A stretch of 64,000 nt of DNA, from assembly GCF_004151485.1 (NCBI RefSeq), contig NZ_SBFF01000014.1, forward strand, positions 1 to 64,000, written 5' to 3'. This document shows, in pieces, positions 8,481 to 18,406 of the stretch. The notes under the pieces are model-generated. The model did no database searches. It worked only from the letters and a program-made list of their open reading frames with translations, and was not told the DNA's origin. The position numbers were made by a program, and so were the translations under genes. The DNA comes from Sphingosinicella sp. CPCC 101087. Lineage in GTDB: Bacteria > Pseudomonadota > Alphaproteobacteria > Sphingomonadales > Sphingomonadaceae. The first letter of the stretch is position 1, and each line of letters opens with the position of its first letter.

Positions 8481-10886
8481 TCAGGAGCCGAAGCGCTTTC
8501 GCACGGTGATGCCGATGATCCGAGGCTGGCCGACATTGAAGCCGAGCCGAGCCCGGCCGCCGCGCTCGCGATCGAAGGAAAGCAGGGCGTTCTCGTCGAA
8601 CAGGTTGGTGACGTAGACCATGACACCGAGCCCATTCTCCCAATCCACGCCTGCGCTCAGGTTGACATAGTCATAGGCCGGAAGCCGGAGATCCACGATC
8701 GTCGCGGCCGTGGCGGGGGCGCCGCCGAACGGAAGGCCGTGCACGAAGGCGCGCGGACTGTCCTCCTGGTCCCCCGGCTGGGTGTAGCGGCTCCCGACAT
8801 GCTGATAGGAGGCGCCGACAAACGCTTCCGCCCCGGCCGCGATTGGGAAGCTGTAGCTGGCGTCGGCGGAGAATTGGAACTCGGGCACCGACGGCAGGCG
8901 ATTGCCTTCGCGAATGCCGCCGATGACGTTGCCGGCGCCGTCGCGGACGGTGGAATCGAATTCCGCCTCGATCAGACTGGCGGCAAGCGAAAGGGCAAGA
9001 CCGTCCACCGGCTCAGCCGACAGCTCCGCTTCCACCCCCATGGTGTGCGCCTTCTCGGCATTGAAGACGATACGCGACGAACAGGACCCCGCGTCCAGCG
9101 TCACCTGGAGGTTGCTGATGTCGGTATAGAAAGCGGCGGCATGGAAACCGATCGCGCCGCGCTGGCCGCGAACCCCCACCTCATAGTTCCACAAGCTTTC
9201 GTCGTCATAGTCCTGAAAGCCGCCGAAAATGGCTTCGTCTTCCGGCGTGCAGAGCGGTAGGTTGAGCGGATCGTTGACGCCGCCGAGCCGAAAGCCTTTC
9301 GACGCCTGAGCGTTGAAGCGGATGTCCTCCACAGCCTCCCAGCTCAGGATGAAGCGCGGACTGAAGCCATTCGAGGTCGTCCGGTCGGTCCGGTCGTCGC
9401 CGTTCGCGAACAGCCCGCCGGAGGTAAACCGCCTTTCCTCCTCGAAATCGTAATAGCGGCCGCCGGCGGTGGCGGTGAGGCGGTCGGTGATGTCGTAGCT
9501 CGCCTCGCCGAAGAAGGCAGTCTGGCGAATATCGTACGGCAGGTCGGCATTGTAGGGCGAATCCGGGCCGAAGCCGTTCGCTACCGATGCTGCCGTGCCC
9601 GGACCGAGCGTCGCGTCGGTAAAGGCGTCATAGCCGGGGGTGGGGAGGCGCTGGCGATAAAAGCGGTCGGTCTTGGAATAGAAGCCGCCAACCACCCACT
9701 GGAACGGCCCGTCGCCGGTGGAGCTCAGCCGCACTTCCTGCGAGAAGGTTTCGAGATCCGTCCTGTCCACGAGGTTCGACGGCAACAGCACGGCCTCTTC
9801 CGGAAAGCCGAGATCGACCGAGACGCTGCCACTGAGCGAGCTCGCGTCGCGGCTGACGAGGATGTCCCGATTGATGTAGGTCGATACCGAGGTCAGCTCT
9901 ACGCCGCCGAAGCCGAAGCTGGCGGTCAGGTCCGTGAGCAGGGTGTCGTCGGCAAAGCTCTCATCGAGCAGCAGGAATTGCTGGCGCTCGTCGAACGTCA
10001 CGGCAGGACGGGTCGTGGTGAAAGGGTTGGCGAAGAGATTATATACCTCCTGACGATTGAATCCGTCGGCGCGGATCTCCTGATAGAGAATCCGCGGCGT
10101 GATCCTGATCGCGTCGCTCGGCTCGAAGGTGATGGCGACGCGGCCACCCACGCGATGGCCGTCATTGACGTCCTCGTCGATTCCCCCGCCCTCGCGGAGC
10201 GCCTCGATGAAGCCGCCGTAGCGGGTGTAGTAACCGACGGCCCGCACGGCGACGCTCTCGCCGACGGGGAGGTTGACCATGCCCTTGATGTGGCCGCCGA
10301 AATCGTCATCGTCGACCAGGTTGAGATTGCCTTCGACCAAAGCTTCGATCCGGTCGAGGTCCGGCTGGTTGGTGATGTAGCGGATCGTGCCGCCGACCGA
10401 TCCGGACCCGAACAAGGTCCCCTGCGGACCGCGCAGCGTCTCCACCCGGTTGAGGTCGAACAGATCGATGTCGGGCGTGAACAGCGACAGCGAGATGACC
10501 GATTCGTCGAGATAGACGCCGACCTGCTCCTTCACGCCCGGTTGATCGCGCACGATCTGTCCGGCGGAGACGCCGCGCACGGACACCTGGCTCTGACCGG
10601 GACCGAGATTCTGGATCGAGAGACCGGCCACATTGCGCGACAAATCCTCGATCGTGGTGGCGCCGGAGCGCTGAATGTCCGCTTCCGTCTGCGCGTTTAT
10701 CGAGAAGGGAACCTCGAGCAGCGACGTTTCCCGTTTCGTGGCGGTGACGATGATGCTCTGCTCCTCCGCCCCCGCTCGGGGCTGCGGATCCTGGGCCATG
10801 GCCGCATCAGAGGCCGCCAGAGCGAGGATGGAGGCGGCGGGGCCGAAAAGGACGCGACGTTGCGCAAACGGGGCAATGCCGAGCAT
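8481..10886 (-). CDS. TonB-dependent receptor paired with amine oxidase
   Basis: Receptor of 801 residues. The ATG at 10886 follows AAGGAGGGG, far better than the upstream ATG of the open frame. The signal peptide ends near AAMAQD; a TonB-box-like SIIVTATKRE is followed by a plug (about 50-170) with VSVRGVSAGQ and LRGPQGTLFGSGSVGGTIRY, and a barrel ending KRFGS. This is the FecA/catechol-like class abundant in sphingomonads, used for siderophores, plant compounds or sugars. Its downstream partner is an exported amine oxidase, so the imported ligand may be an amine; that is inference from gene order. Confidence 0.85.
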   Translation of the reverse strand: MLGIAPFAQRRVLFGPAASILALAASDAAMAQDPQPRAGAEEQSIIVTATKRETSLLEVPFSINAQTEADIQRSGATTIEDLSRNVAGLSIQNLGPGQSQVSVRGVSAGQIVRDQPGVKEQVGVYLDESVISLSLFTPDIDLFDLNRVETLRGPQGTLFGSGSVGGTIRYITNQPDLDRIEALVEGNLNLVDDDDFGGHIKGMVNLPVGESVAVRAVGYYTRYGGFIEALREGGGIDEDVNDGHRVGGRVAITFEPSDAIRITPRILYQEIRADGFNRQEVYNLFANPFTTTRPAVTFDERQQFLLLDESFADDTLLTDLTASFGFGGVELTSVSTYINRDILVSRDASSLSGSVSVDLGFPEEAVLLPSNLVDRTDLETFSQEVRLSSTGDGPFQWVVGGFYSKTDRFYRQRLPTPGYDAFTDATLGPGTAASVANGFGPDSPYNADLPYDIRQTAFFGEASYDITDRLTATAGGRYYDFEEERRFTSGGLFANGDDRTDRTTSNGFSPRFILSWEAVEDIRFNAQASKGFRLGGVNDPLNLPLCTPEDEAIFGGFQDYDDESLWNYEVGVRGQRGAIGFHAAAFYTDISNLQVTLDAGSCSSRIVFNAEKAHTMGVEAELSAEPVDGLALSLAASLIEAEFDSTVRDGAGNVIGGIREGNRLPSVPEFQFSADASYSFPIAAGAEAFVGASYQHVGSRYTQPGDQEDSPRAFVHGLPFGGAPATAATIVDLRLPAYDYVNLSAGVDWENGLGVMVYVTNLFDENALLSFDRERGGRARLGFNVGQPRIIGITVRKRFGS

Positions 10887-11137
10887 AATATTCCCCTCCT
10901 TTATGTTTCGGCGATGAAATACTCCTTCTTCACGCGACTGGACAGCACGGAGCAGGGACTGACATAAAAACGTCATCAACTGTGGTGGCGAGGCAACACG
11001 CCCCTGGTTCCTCCCCGTCCGCCCTCCGAGCCGAACGCGGAAGTCGACGTGCGGAACGCGTTCAAATTCGCCGAGAGCCTGACTTTGTCCTCCGGCCGCG
11101 CTAGACTGGCCACCAAGCTCCCAACCAGACCGGATCG

Positions 11138-12223
11138 ATGAACATGGCGCACCAGGTCGACGACACCCGAATTCTCGAGATCAAGGAATTGTCGCCGCCG
11201 GCGCACGTGCTGCGAGAATTCCCGATCAGCGAAGCGGCTGGAGAGACCGTCTTCGCGTCGCGAGCGGCGATCCACGCCATACTCCACGGCCTCGACGACA
11301 GGTTGCTGGTCGTCGTCGGGCCCTGCTCGATCCACGACCCGGGCGCGGCGCGCGAATATGCCGGCCGGCTGGTCGAGCAGCGCCGCCGGCTTTCCGACCG
11401 GCTCGAGATCGTCATGCGCGTCTATTTCGAGAAGCCGCGAACGACCGTCGGCTGGAAGGGGCTGATCAACGACCCCGATCTGGACGGCAGCTTCAAGATC
11501 AACAAGGGGCTGCGCACGGCCCGCGAACTGCTGCTCGACATCGCGGAGTTGGGACTTCCCGCGGGGACGGAATATCTCGACATGATCACGCCGCAATATG
11601 TCGCGGACCTGATCGCCTGGGGCGCAATCGGCGCCCGCACGACCGAATCACAGGTGCACCGCGAGCTTGCATCGGGCCTTTCCTGTCCAGTGGGCTTCAA
11701 GAACGGCACCGACGGAAACCTCCGCATCGCTTTGGATGCCGTGAAGGCTGCATCGCAACCGCACCATTTCCTGTCGGTCACCAAAGGGGGGCATTCCGCG
11801 ATCGTCGCGACCAGCGGCAATGAGGATTGCCACGTCATCCTGCGCGGCGGCCAGCAGCCCAATTACGACCGCGACAGCATCGAGTTTGCGAGCCGTGCTG
11901 CCAGCGCCGCCGGCCTGCCCTGCCGGCTGATGGTGGACGCCAGCCATGGCAACAGCCGCAAGCAGCCCGAAAATCAGCGCGCCGTGATCGAGGACATTGC
12001 CGGCCAGGTCGGCCAGGGCGAGCGCCGGATCTTCGGCGTGATGATCGAGAGCCACCTCGTCGGCGGCAGCCAGGATCTCGTCCCCGGCACCGCTCTGCTC
12101 TACGGACAGAGCATCACCGACGGCTGCGTCGGCTGGGACGAGACGGTCGAGTTGCTCGACCGCCTGGCGCAGGGTGTGGCTCTGCGGCGTGCCGCCTCGG
12201 CCACCGCTTTACGCTCGGCCTGA
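11138..12223 (+). CDS. aroG: 3-deoxy-7-phosphoheptulonate (DAHP) synthase, class I
   Basis: Condenses phosphoenolpyruvate and erythrose 4-phosphate, the first step of the shikimate pathway. It is the type I alpha (E. coli AroF/G/H) form, 361 residues. Visible signatures are the metal-ligand Cys in VVVGPCSIHD, the PEP-site MRVYFEKPRTTVGWKGLIND, GARTTESQVHR, the metal His in DASHGNS, the metal Glu in VMIESHLVGG and the Asp in SITDGCVGW. The N-terminal extension present in feedback-regulated forms is kept. It stands alone, divergent from the receptor operon. ATG 11144 is a possible second start. Confidence 0.9.
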   Translation: MNMAHQVDDTRILEIKELSPPAHVLREFPISEAAGETVFASRAAIHAILHGLDDRLLVVVGPCSIHDPGAAREYAGRLVEQRRRLSDRLEIVMRVYFEKPRTTVGWKGLINDPDLDGSFKINKGLRTARELLLDIAELGLPAGTEYLDMITPQYVADLIAWGAIGARTTESQVHRELASGLSCPVGFKNGTDGNLRIALDAVKAASQPHHFLSVTKGGHSAIVATSGNEDCHVILRGGQQPNYDRDSIEFASRAASAAGLPCRLMVDASHGNSRKQPENQRAVIEDIAGQVGQGERRIFGVMIESHLVGGSQDLVPGTALLYGQSITDGCVGWDETVELLDRLAQGVALRRAASATALRSA

Positions 12224-12313
12224 GCTCTCCCACGCGGCACGCACGTCGGTGGAAAAGCGGTTCCCACCTCCGCACTGCCTGTCTAACGTCGCGGAAAATA
12301 ACGGGGGAATGAT

Positions 12314-13645
12314 ATGCGACTGACCAGCTTCCTGGCCCTTTCCATGCTGATTTTCGCCGGCCCCGCGCACACCGCGCAGCCGGCACCGCCGGCACCGCCA
12401 CCAGCCGGCGAGACGATCGTCATCCATGCCGGCACCTTGCTCGATCGGCCGGGCCGCCCACCACGCCGAAATGCCAGCATCATCGTCCGGGGCGGACGGA
12501 TCGAGGCGGTCCAGGACGGCCTGGTCCCGGCCCCTGCCGGAGCGCGGCTGATCGACCTGTCCGACCGCTTCGTACTGCCGGGGCTGATCGATTCCCACGT
12601 CCACCTCACCTCCGATCGCGCCGGGGTCGAAGGACAGCTTGCCGAGATCACCGACAGCGTCCCGCTGCGCGCCTATGAAGCGGCGTGGAATGCGCGCAAG
12701 ACGCTCGACGCTGGCTTCACGACCGTCCGAAATCTCGGCGCCGACAGCGGGGTCACGCTCGGCCTGCGCGACGCAATTTCGCGGGGCTGGGCTATCGGCC
12801 CGCGAATCGTCGACTCAGGCACATCGATATCGACGACGACCGGCCACATGGATCCGACGCTTGGCGTGCGCGAGGAATTTCACGAAGCCTTGTTGAAGTC
12901 GGGAAGCACGTGCGACGGTGCCGACGATTGCCGCCGCGCGGTGAGGCAGCAGATCGCGCGCGGGGCCGACGTGATCAAGATCGCCACGACCGGAGGGGTA
13001 AACAGCCGAATCGGCCTGGGGCTCGGCGCACAGATGCTCGAGGATGAAGCAAGGGCAATCGTCGAGACGGCGCACCTTTACGGCCGCAAGGTAGCGGTTC
13101 ACGCCCATGGCGCGGACGGCATTGTCCTGGCGCTCCGCGCCGGCGCCGACTCGATCGAACACGGCACCATGCTGGACGACGAAGGCATCCGTCTGATGCG
13201 TGAGACCCGCGCTTATTATGTGCCGACCCTCTCGACCGTGAACGGCTATATCGAGCGCCTGCGCAACAATCCGGGCGCCTATACTGGAGAGGTACGCGAG
13301 AAGATCGAATGGCGGATCGGAATCACCGGCCAGTCGCTGCGCCGCGCGGTTCCCGCGGGCGTGCGGATCGCCTTCGGAACCGATGCCGGCGTATCTATGC
13401 ACGGCCGCAACGCGGACGAGTTCCTGCTGATGGTCGAGCACGGCATGGACCCGATGTCGGCGATCGTCGCCGCGACGGTCAATGCCGCCGACCTGCTCGG
13501 CCTGGCCGCCGAGGTCGGCACGATCGAGCCCGGCAAGGTGGCCGATATCGTCGCTGTCGGCGGAGACCCGCTGAGCGACGTCGGCGTGCTCCGCGACATG
13601 GATTTCGTGATGGCACGCGGGCGTGTCCACCGCCTCGACGAATGA
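12314..13645 (+). CDS. Exported metal-dependent amidohydrolase
   Basis: Amidohydrolase-superfamily enzyme of 443 residues with an N-terminal signal peptide (cleavage near AHTAQ). Metal-binding signatures are present: GLIDSHVHL, a Lys in VIKIATTGG, HAHGADG, the SIEHGT His and FGTDAGV with the catalytic Asp. This pattern fits the imidazolonepropionase-like or Xaa-Pro dipeptidase subgroup, which hydrolyses cyclic amides or dipeptides. It is likely periplasmic. The following DUF885 gene starts 43 bases later on the same strand, so both may process peptides together. Confidence 0.8.
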   Translation: MRLTSFLALSMLIFAGPAHTAQPAPPAPPPAGETIVIHAGTLLDRPGRPPRRNASIIVRGGRIEAVQDGLVPAPAGARLIDLSDRFVLPGLIDSHVHLTSDRAGVEGQLAEITDSVPLRAYEAAWNARKTLDAGFTTVRNLGADSGVTLGLRDAISRGWAIGPRIVDSGTSISTTTGHMDPTLGVREEFHEALLKSGSTCDGADDCRRAVRQQIARGADVIKIATTGGVNSRIGLGLGAQMLEDEARAIVETAHLYGRKVAVHAHGADGIVLALRAGADSIEHGTMLDDEGIRLMRETRAYYVPTLSTVNGYIERLRNNPGAYTGEVREKIEWRIGITGQSLRRAVPAGVRIAFGTDAGVSMHGRNADEFLLMVEHGMDPMSAIVAATVNAADLLGLAAEVGTIEPGKVADIVAVGGDPLSDVGVLRDMDFVMARGRVHRLDE

Positions 13646-13688
13646 CCGACCGCTCCGCATCCGTTCGTCCCAGTGGAGAATGACCTTC

Positions 13689-15527
13689 ATGACCTTCACC
13701 CTCGATCGTCGCCGGTTCCTGCTCACCTCCGCCGCGGCGACCGGTGCGTTTGTGCTGCAGGGCTGCGCAGGTCTCGCCCCGCGTTCCGACACCGCCGCGG
13801 CCCGATCCCTGTACGACAGCATCTTCGAGGGCATGCTCCGCGCTTCGCCGGAGATGGCGAGCGGACTTGGGCTCGACACCGGCGAACGCGCCTTTCTGAA
13901 AAGCCGCCTGAGCGACGCTTCGCCGGCCGGCAAGATGGGTCCCTATCGGCCGCTGCTCGATCAGCTGCCCCAGCTTCGGCAGATCGACCGCTCGCTGGTC
14001 GAGGGGCGCGAGCGGGCATGGCTCGATACCGTGCTTTGGCTCGGCGAGCGGATGAGCGAGGCGGCGACGTTCGATTATGGGGGCATCGGCGGCTACAATT
14101 ATCCGATCCCCTATGTGATCTCGCAGCTGTCGGGCGCCTATCAGAACGTTCCCGACTTCCTGGACAGCCAACACAGCATCGACACTCGCGAGGATGCACA
14201 GGCCTATGTTGCGCGCCTTGAGGAATTCGCCCGCGCGGTAAACCAGGAAGTGGATCGTGCGCGCGCCGATGCGGCCCGAGGCGTGGTGCCGCCGGCCTAT
14301 ATCATCGACAAGGCGCTCACGCAGACACGGGCGCTTCGGCGCGAGGAGGGGCACGAATCGGGCCTCGTCCAGTCGCTCGTTCGGCGGGCGCGCGACAAGG
14401 GCGTTGAGGGCGACTGGGCGACCCAGGCGGCCGGGATCGTCGACGGCCGCCTCGCCGCCGCACTCGATCGGCAGATCGCGCTGCTCGGCGAGCTTCGCCG
14501 CGGAGCCGGCCAGGAAGCGGCGGCTAGTCGGCTCCCCGATGGGGAGCGCTTCTACAATCTGTGCCTTCGCTTCCATACGAGCACGGCATTGACGCCAGAC
14601 CAGGCCCATCAAATGGGCCTCGCGCAAGTGGCCGAACTCCAGGCCGCGGTCGATCCGCTGCTGCGACGGGAAGGACTCACCGAGGGAAGTGTCGGCGCGC
14701 GGCTTACCGAGCTCGGTCGGCTCGAGCGCTATCTCTACTCGAATGACGATGCGGGACGTGCGGCGCTGATCGCGGACCTCAACCGGATGCTCGAAGAGAT
14801 ACGCGGGCGCATGCCTGAATATTTCAACACCATTCCGGACGCAGGCATGGCCATTCGGCGCGTACCGCCTGCGATCGAGGCCGGGGCTCCACGCGGTTAC
14901 GCCCAGGGCGGCAGTTTGGACGGATCGCGGCCCGGGACCTTCTACATCAACCTGGTCGATACGAGCATCTGGCCGAAATGGTCGCTGCCGACCTTGACCT
15001 ATCATGAAAGCGTCCCCGGCCATCTCTGGCAGGGCGCAATCGTGTTAGGAAGCGAGGATATCCCGCTTCTCCACCGCAATATCGGCATCCCGGCGTTCGG
15101 CGAAGGGTGGGGCCTCTATGCCGAGCAGCTCGCCGACGAGATCGGCGTCTATGCCGATTTTCCTCAGGGCCGGATCGGCATGCTCCAGAGCTTCCTGTAC
15201 CGCGCCGCCCGCATCGTTCTCGACACCGGACTCCATTCGAGGGGCTGGAGCCGCGAACAGGCCATCGCCTATTTCACAGAACAGGTTGGGCTGGATCCGA
15301 TCTCCGCGACCAGCGAGGTGGAGCGCTATATCGTCTGGCCCGGTCAGGCGTGCAGCTACAAGATCGGACACAATGAGATGGTTCGGCTTCGCGAAGAGGC
15401 GCGCAGCCGGCTCGGTGCACGCTTCGACATCAAGTCGTTTCACGACGCCGTGCTGCTCGGGGGCGACATGCCCCTCGAGGTGCTCGCAACGGTCGTCGCT
15501 GACTGGACCCGGACGCGGCTCGGCTGA
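13689..15527 (+). CDS. DUF885 family peptidase-like lipoprotein
   Basis: DUF885 protein of 612 residues. The N-terminus has a twin-arginine-type LDRRRFLLTSAA and then a lipobox LQGC, so it is probably exported folded and lipidated. The zinc-metallopeptidase-like motif is HESVPGH near residue 440, with a downstream GEGWGLYAE glutamate. The family is thought to contain peptidases; the substrate is unknown. ATG 13689 is preferred because GGAG lies about ten bases upstream; ATG 13680 is too close to that site. It probably forms an operon with the amidohydrolase. Confidence 0.75.
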   Translation: MTFTLDRRRFLLTSAAATGAFVLQGCAGLAPRSDTAAARSLYDSIFEGMLRASPEMASGLGLDTGERAFLKSRLSDASPAGKMGPYRPLLDQLPQLRQIDRSLVEGRERAWLDTVLWLGERMSEAATFDYGGIGGYNYPIPYVISQLSGAYQNVPDFLDSQHSIDTREDAQAYVARLEEFARAVNQEVDRARADAARGVVPPAYIIDKALTQTRALRREEGHESGLVQSLVRRARDKGVEGDWATQAAGIVDGRLAAALDRQIALLGELRRGAGQEAAASRLPDGERFYNLCLRFHTSTALTPDQAHQMGLAQVAELQAAVDPLLRREGLTEGSVGARLTELGRLERYLYSNDDAGRAALIADLNRMLEEIRGRMPEYFNTIPDAGMAIRRVPPAIEAGAPRGYAQGGSLDGSRPGTFYINLVDTSIWPKWSLPTLTYHESVPGHLWQGAIVLGSEDIPLLHRNIGIPAFGEGWGLYAEQLADEIGVYADFPQGRIGMLQSFLYRAARIVLDTGLHSRGWSREQAIAYFTEQVGLDPISATSEVERYIVWPGQACSYKIGHNEMVRLREEARSRLGARFDIKSFHDAVLLGGDMPLEVLATVVADWTRTRLG

Positions 15528-15580
15528 CGACGGGATCGCCGCGCCGACCTGGCCATGTCCATCCGGTCCGGCCACTGGCC

Positions 15581-17149
15581 CTATTCGGTTGAGGCGAACC
15601 GCGCGCTTCCGCGGTCAAGCTGGGCCAGAAGGCTACGGTCACGATTATAGATGTCGTCCCGAAATTCGAGCCCGCCCTCCGACGGGGCAACCGTAAGATA
15701 AGTGATGAAGACCGGCACGAGCCGCCGAAGCTTCACTTCCTCCTCCGGCTCGCCGCTCGTCGGGCCGATGTCCCGGCCAAACAACCATCGAGAGAGGCGC
15801 CAGGCGTCCTCCAGCCTGACGCAGCCCGAGCTGAGCCAGCGGTCGGACCGGTTGAACAGCTCCCGATCGGGCGTGTCGTGCAGGTAGATGCCGAGATGAT
15901 TGGGCATCATCAGCTTGATTTCGCCCATCATGTTTCGAGGGCCGGGCAACTGACGCATTCTCAACTGCTGCCGGCCCGCGGCGACCGCCGCCCAGTCGAC
16001 CTGGCTCGGATGGAGGACCACAGCATTTTCGGACCAGTCCGACAGGACCTCATATTGCTCGCGCTGCAGATAGGACGGACCCTGGCGCTGGACGTTTACG
16101 GCGCGTACGCGGGCCAGATCGGGGGGAATGTTCCAATAGGGATTGAGCGCAGCATAGCGGATCAGGGCCGCCATCATCGGCGTCTGCTCGCTCGATTTCC
16201 CGACGATCACTCGCATGCTGTCGACCGGACGCCCGTTTTCGTACATCCACAGGCGCGCCGCTGCGGCGTCGACGAGAATGAAGCGGCGGCCGGGATTTTC
16301 CGGGAGGGCCCGGGCGCGGGCGAGGTTCGCCTCGAGCAGCCGCTCATAATGAGCCGGCCCGCGATTGAGCGCCGCGATGGTTCCCGTGCCCGCAATGCCA
16401 TCGTCCGGCAGCCCATGGGCACGCTGGAACGACTTGAGGATTTCGGCAACTTGGGGATCGAACGTGCCGGAAGCGGGCAGGCCAAGGCGTCGCCGCAAGG
16501 CCTGAACTCTCGATCCACGTGCGCCGACACGCAGCGCCGGCCCACCGGGGATACGAACCTGCGGCAGGCTGCCCCACCGCTGCCGGTAAGCGGCCAAAGC
16601 GTGGCGTAGTTGGACGTAGACCGGATTGCCACGATCGAGACCCTCGATGAGGTCATCGACGTCGCGAAGGCTCGAAATAGACGTGGGGCCGCGCCGCTCG
16701 GACCGGGGTTCGAGTTCTTCGTCGATATAGTTCATGCCGACGTTCACGTTCGGAACATCGTCGACGAAAGCGAGAAGGGCTTGGGTGAGACGCAACTCGG
16801 CGTCCGCTAGCGCGGCTGGAGCACCGCCCCGCGCAGCGGCGACAGCCGCGTCCAGATTTGCTGCCGCTGGAAATCCGGTGCCGCGAAGGGCGCGGACGAA
16901 GGTGCGCGCCTCCGAGGCCAGCGAGTCCGACTTCACCCACAAGGGCCGATAGCCACGCGCTCGATAGAAAGTCGACAGCCTCGAATCCGTGCCCGAGCCC
17001 TGGCGGATCAACGCCTGGACGGCAGCAGGCTCCGCGTCCGCGGCCGACGCAGCGGCCGGCAGCGACGCGACGCAAAGCAAACCGGCCGCTGCCGCCGCAA
17101 GCAAGCGGCGGGACCGGAACCAATTCGAATATGAGGGAATATCGTTCAT
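15581..17149 (-). CDS. L,D-transpeptidase of the YcbB/LdtD type
   Basis: Cell-wall enzyme of 522 residues that would form 3-3 cross-links in peptidoglycan or attach proteins. It has an N-terminal signal or anchor (about 13-36), a scaffold region, a peptidoglycan-binding domain near 205-260 (LRVGARGSRVQALRRRLGL), and an ErfK/YbiS/YcfS/YnhG catalytic domain with HDTP and SSGCVR, C443 being the nucleophile. A substrate-capping loop is present between the conserved blocks, as in YcbB. It is convergent with the DUF885 gene. The start at 17149 has only a weak ribosome site. Confidence 0.85.
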   Translation of the reverse strand: MNDIPSYSNWFRSRRLLAAAAAGLLCVASLPAAASAADAEPAAVQALIRQGSGTDSRLSTFYRARGYRPLWVKSDSLASEARTFVRALRGTGFPAAANLDAAVAAARGGAPAALADAELRLTQALLAFVDDVPNVNVGMNYIDEELEPRSERRGPTSISSLRDVDDLIEGLDRGNPVYVQLRHALAAYRQRWGSLPQVRIPGGPALRVGARGSRVQALRRRLGLPASGTFDPQVAEILKSFQRAHGLPDDGIAGTGTIAALNRGPAHYERLLEANLARARALPENPGRRFILVDAAAARLWMYENGRPVDSMRVIVGKSSEQTPMMAALIRYAALNPYWNIPPDLARVRAVNVQRQGPSYLQREQYEVLSDWSENAVVLHPSQVDWAAVAAGRQQLRMRQLPGPRNMMGEIKLMMPNHLGIYLHDTPDRELFNRSDRWLSSGCVRLEDAWRLSRWLFGRDIGPTSGEPEEEVKLRRLVPVFITYLTVAPSEGGLEFRDDIYNRDRSLLAQLDRGSARFASTE

Positions 17150-17322
17150 TCAGGACCGTCCCGCGACCGATCCTCGCTACGCATCACCAACTTCTTCCCC
17201 TTGGTTGCACCGAAAGCCGAACCTCTCGCATGAGATCCGACCATCCGAACGGGGGGCACCGCCCTTTCGTTCCCAAGGTCGCACAAGGCCGGGGCGAGGC
17301 AGGACCCGAACGCCATACCGGA

Positions 17323-17350
17323 GACGCCGGCCGGTTTCCCGGCCGGCGTC
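17323..17350 (-). terminator. Perfect 12-bp GC-rich hairpin
   Basis: GACGCCGGCCGG (17323-17334) pairs with CCGGCCGGCGTC (17339-17350) around a TTTC loop. It lies 25 bases beyond the stop of the glycine-zipper lipoprotein on the reverse strand. There is no clear U-run, so it may terminate or protect the transcript end. Confidence 0.6.
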
Positions 17351-17375
17351 TAAACCTTCATTCGTCGACGGGAAC

Positions 17376-17738
17376 TCAGCCCCGCTCGCCCGAATAGACC
17401 GGAGCCGGCGGCGGCGGCGGCGGAGCCGCAGGCTGCTGCAGATGCGGCGGCGGCGATCCCTGATAGTAGGTGCCGTTATACATATAGCCATCGGCATAGC
17501 CGTCATTATCCTGATCGGCCCAGACGGCGCCGGCGATGCCGCCGATGGCGGCGCCAACCACGGCACCGGTAATCGGGCTGAGCCCGCCTATAAGCGCACC
17601 GGCGCCAGCACCGGCAGCGGCACCCACTGCAGCACCCGTACCGGCGCTCGCAAGCGTGTCGCGATCACCGTCAGCGGTGGTGCAGGCGGCAAGGGACATG
17701 GATCCTGCCAGCAGGACCGTAGCAATCATCTTCGTCAT
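17376..17738 (-). CDS. Glycine-zipper lipoprotein
   Basis: Small lipoprotein of 120 residues. The start at 17738 follows a GGAGGAATAT ribosome site; the longer open frame upstream is rejected. The lipobox is LAAC. The central part (about 33-75) is a run of AAAGAGAGALIGG-type glycine zippers, like the envelope proteins of the OmpA-like/YMGG group, followed by a DNDGYADGY segment and a Pro-rich tail. Such proteins usually insert in or contact the outer membrane; no precise role is known. Confidence 0.75.
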   Translation of the reverse strand: MTKMIATVLLAGSMSLAACTTADGDRDTLASAGTGAAVGAAAGAGAGALIGGLSPITGAVVGAAIGGIAGAVWADQDNDGYADGYMYNGTYYQGSPPPHLQQPAAPPPPPPAPVYSGERG

Positions 17739-18137
17739 ATATTCCTCCCTGATGCGGGCGGGGAAACAGAGGCCGACAGAAGTCCGCGGCAAGGTGTTGC
17801 CCGCAACGGCAGCCAAGAAACGACGAACGTGGGGCATCGTTCCGCCGACGAAATCGGGTCCGTTCCAAATTCGGACTCCTCCGTTCAACGGTGCCTTAAA
17901 TACGTTAAGCCGTTCCCGGACCGGGCGCCTACGTCGCAGATGCGAGAATTTCTCCTTGCCGTAACGGCCACGATCGGGGCAAGTTGACGCTGCCGTCCTG
18001 AACGATGGCGAGTTATCGGATTACGTCGATCGGCCGGGATGCGGCTCGCGATAGCGTTCGCAGCCGATGGTCGATCGTGGATGGATCAGGATTGCGGTGG
18101 GGGGTATGCGCCCGCGCATCTTCTAGGGAGGTCGAGA

Positions 18138-18389
18138 ATGCGTTCATCTTTGCTTGCGGCGGTCGCCGCAGCGTCCCTCATAAGCGCCAGCAGTGCCGCC
18201 GTCGCACAGACCGCAGCGCCGGCTGCCCCAGCCGCCTCTGTCGAGCGCACCGGCGCCAGCGTAGAGGGTGGCAGCGAATTGCAGGGTACCACATTGTGGG
18301 TGGCTGCAGCGGTTGCCCTGGCGCTGCTGGTCTGGGGGCTGATCGAGCTGCTGGGCGACGACGAAGAGGAAGCGCCGGTCAGCCCGTAA
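18138..18389 (+). CDS. Small secreted or membrane protein
   Basis: Protein of 83 residues: signal peptide (cleavage near AVAQT), Ala/Pro-rich linker, one hydrophobic segment (about 51-70, LWVAAAVALALLVWGLIELL) and an acidic tail DDEEEAPVSP. The start has AGGGAGGT nine bases upstream. The layout matches small inner-membrane proteins common in sphingomonads, function unknown. It ends 17 bases before the arginine operator and is not part of that operon. Confidence 0.7.
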   Translation: MRSSLLAAVAAASLISASSAAVAQTAAPAAPAASVERTGASVEGGSELQGTTLWVAAAVALALLVWGLIELLGDDEEEAPVSP

Positions 18390-18406
18390 GGGCAGAATTT
18401 GGTCGC

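Noticed and set aside
7187-8509. Forward frame of 440 codons
   Set aside because: It mirrors the amine oxidase gene, which has clear FAD motifs.
17886-17899. TTAA-N5-TTAA near 17890 as a CtrA site
   Set aside because: The spacer is five bases rather than seven.
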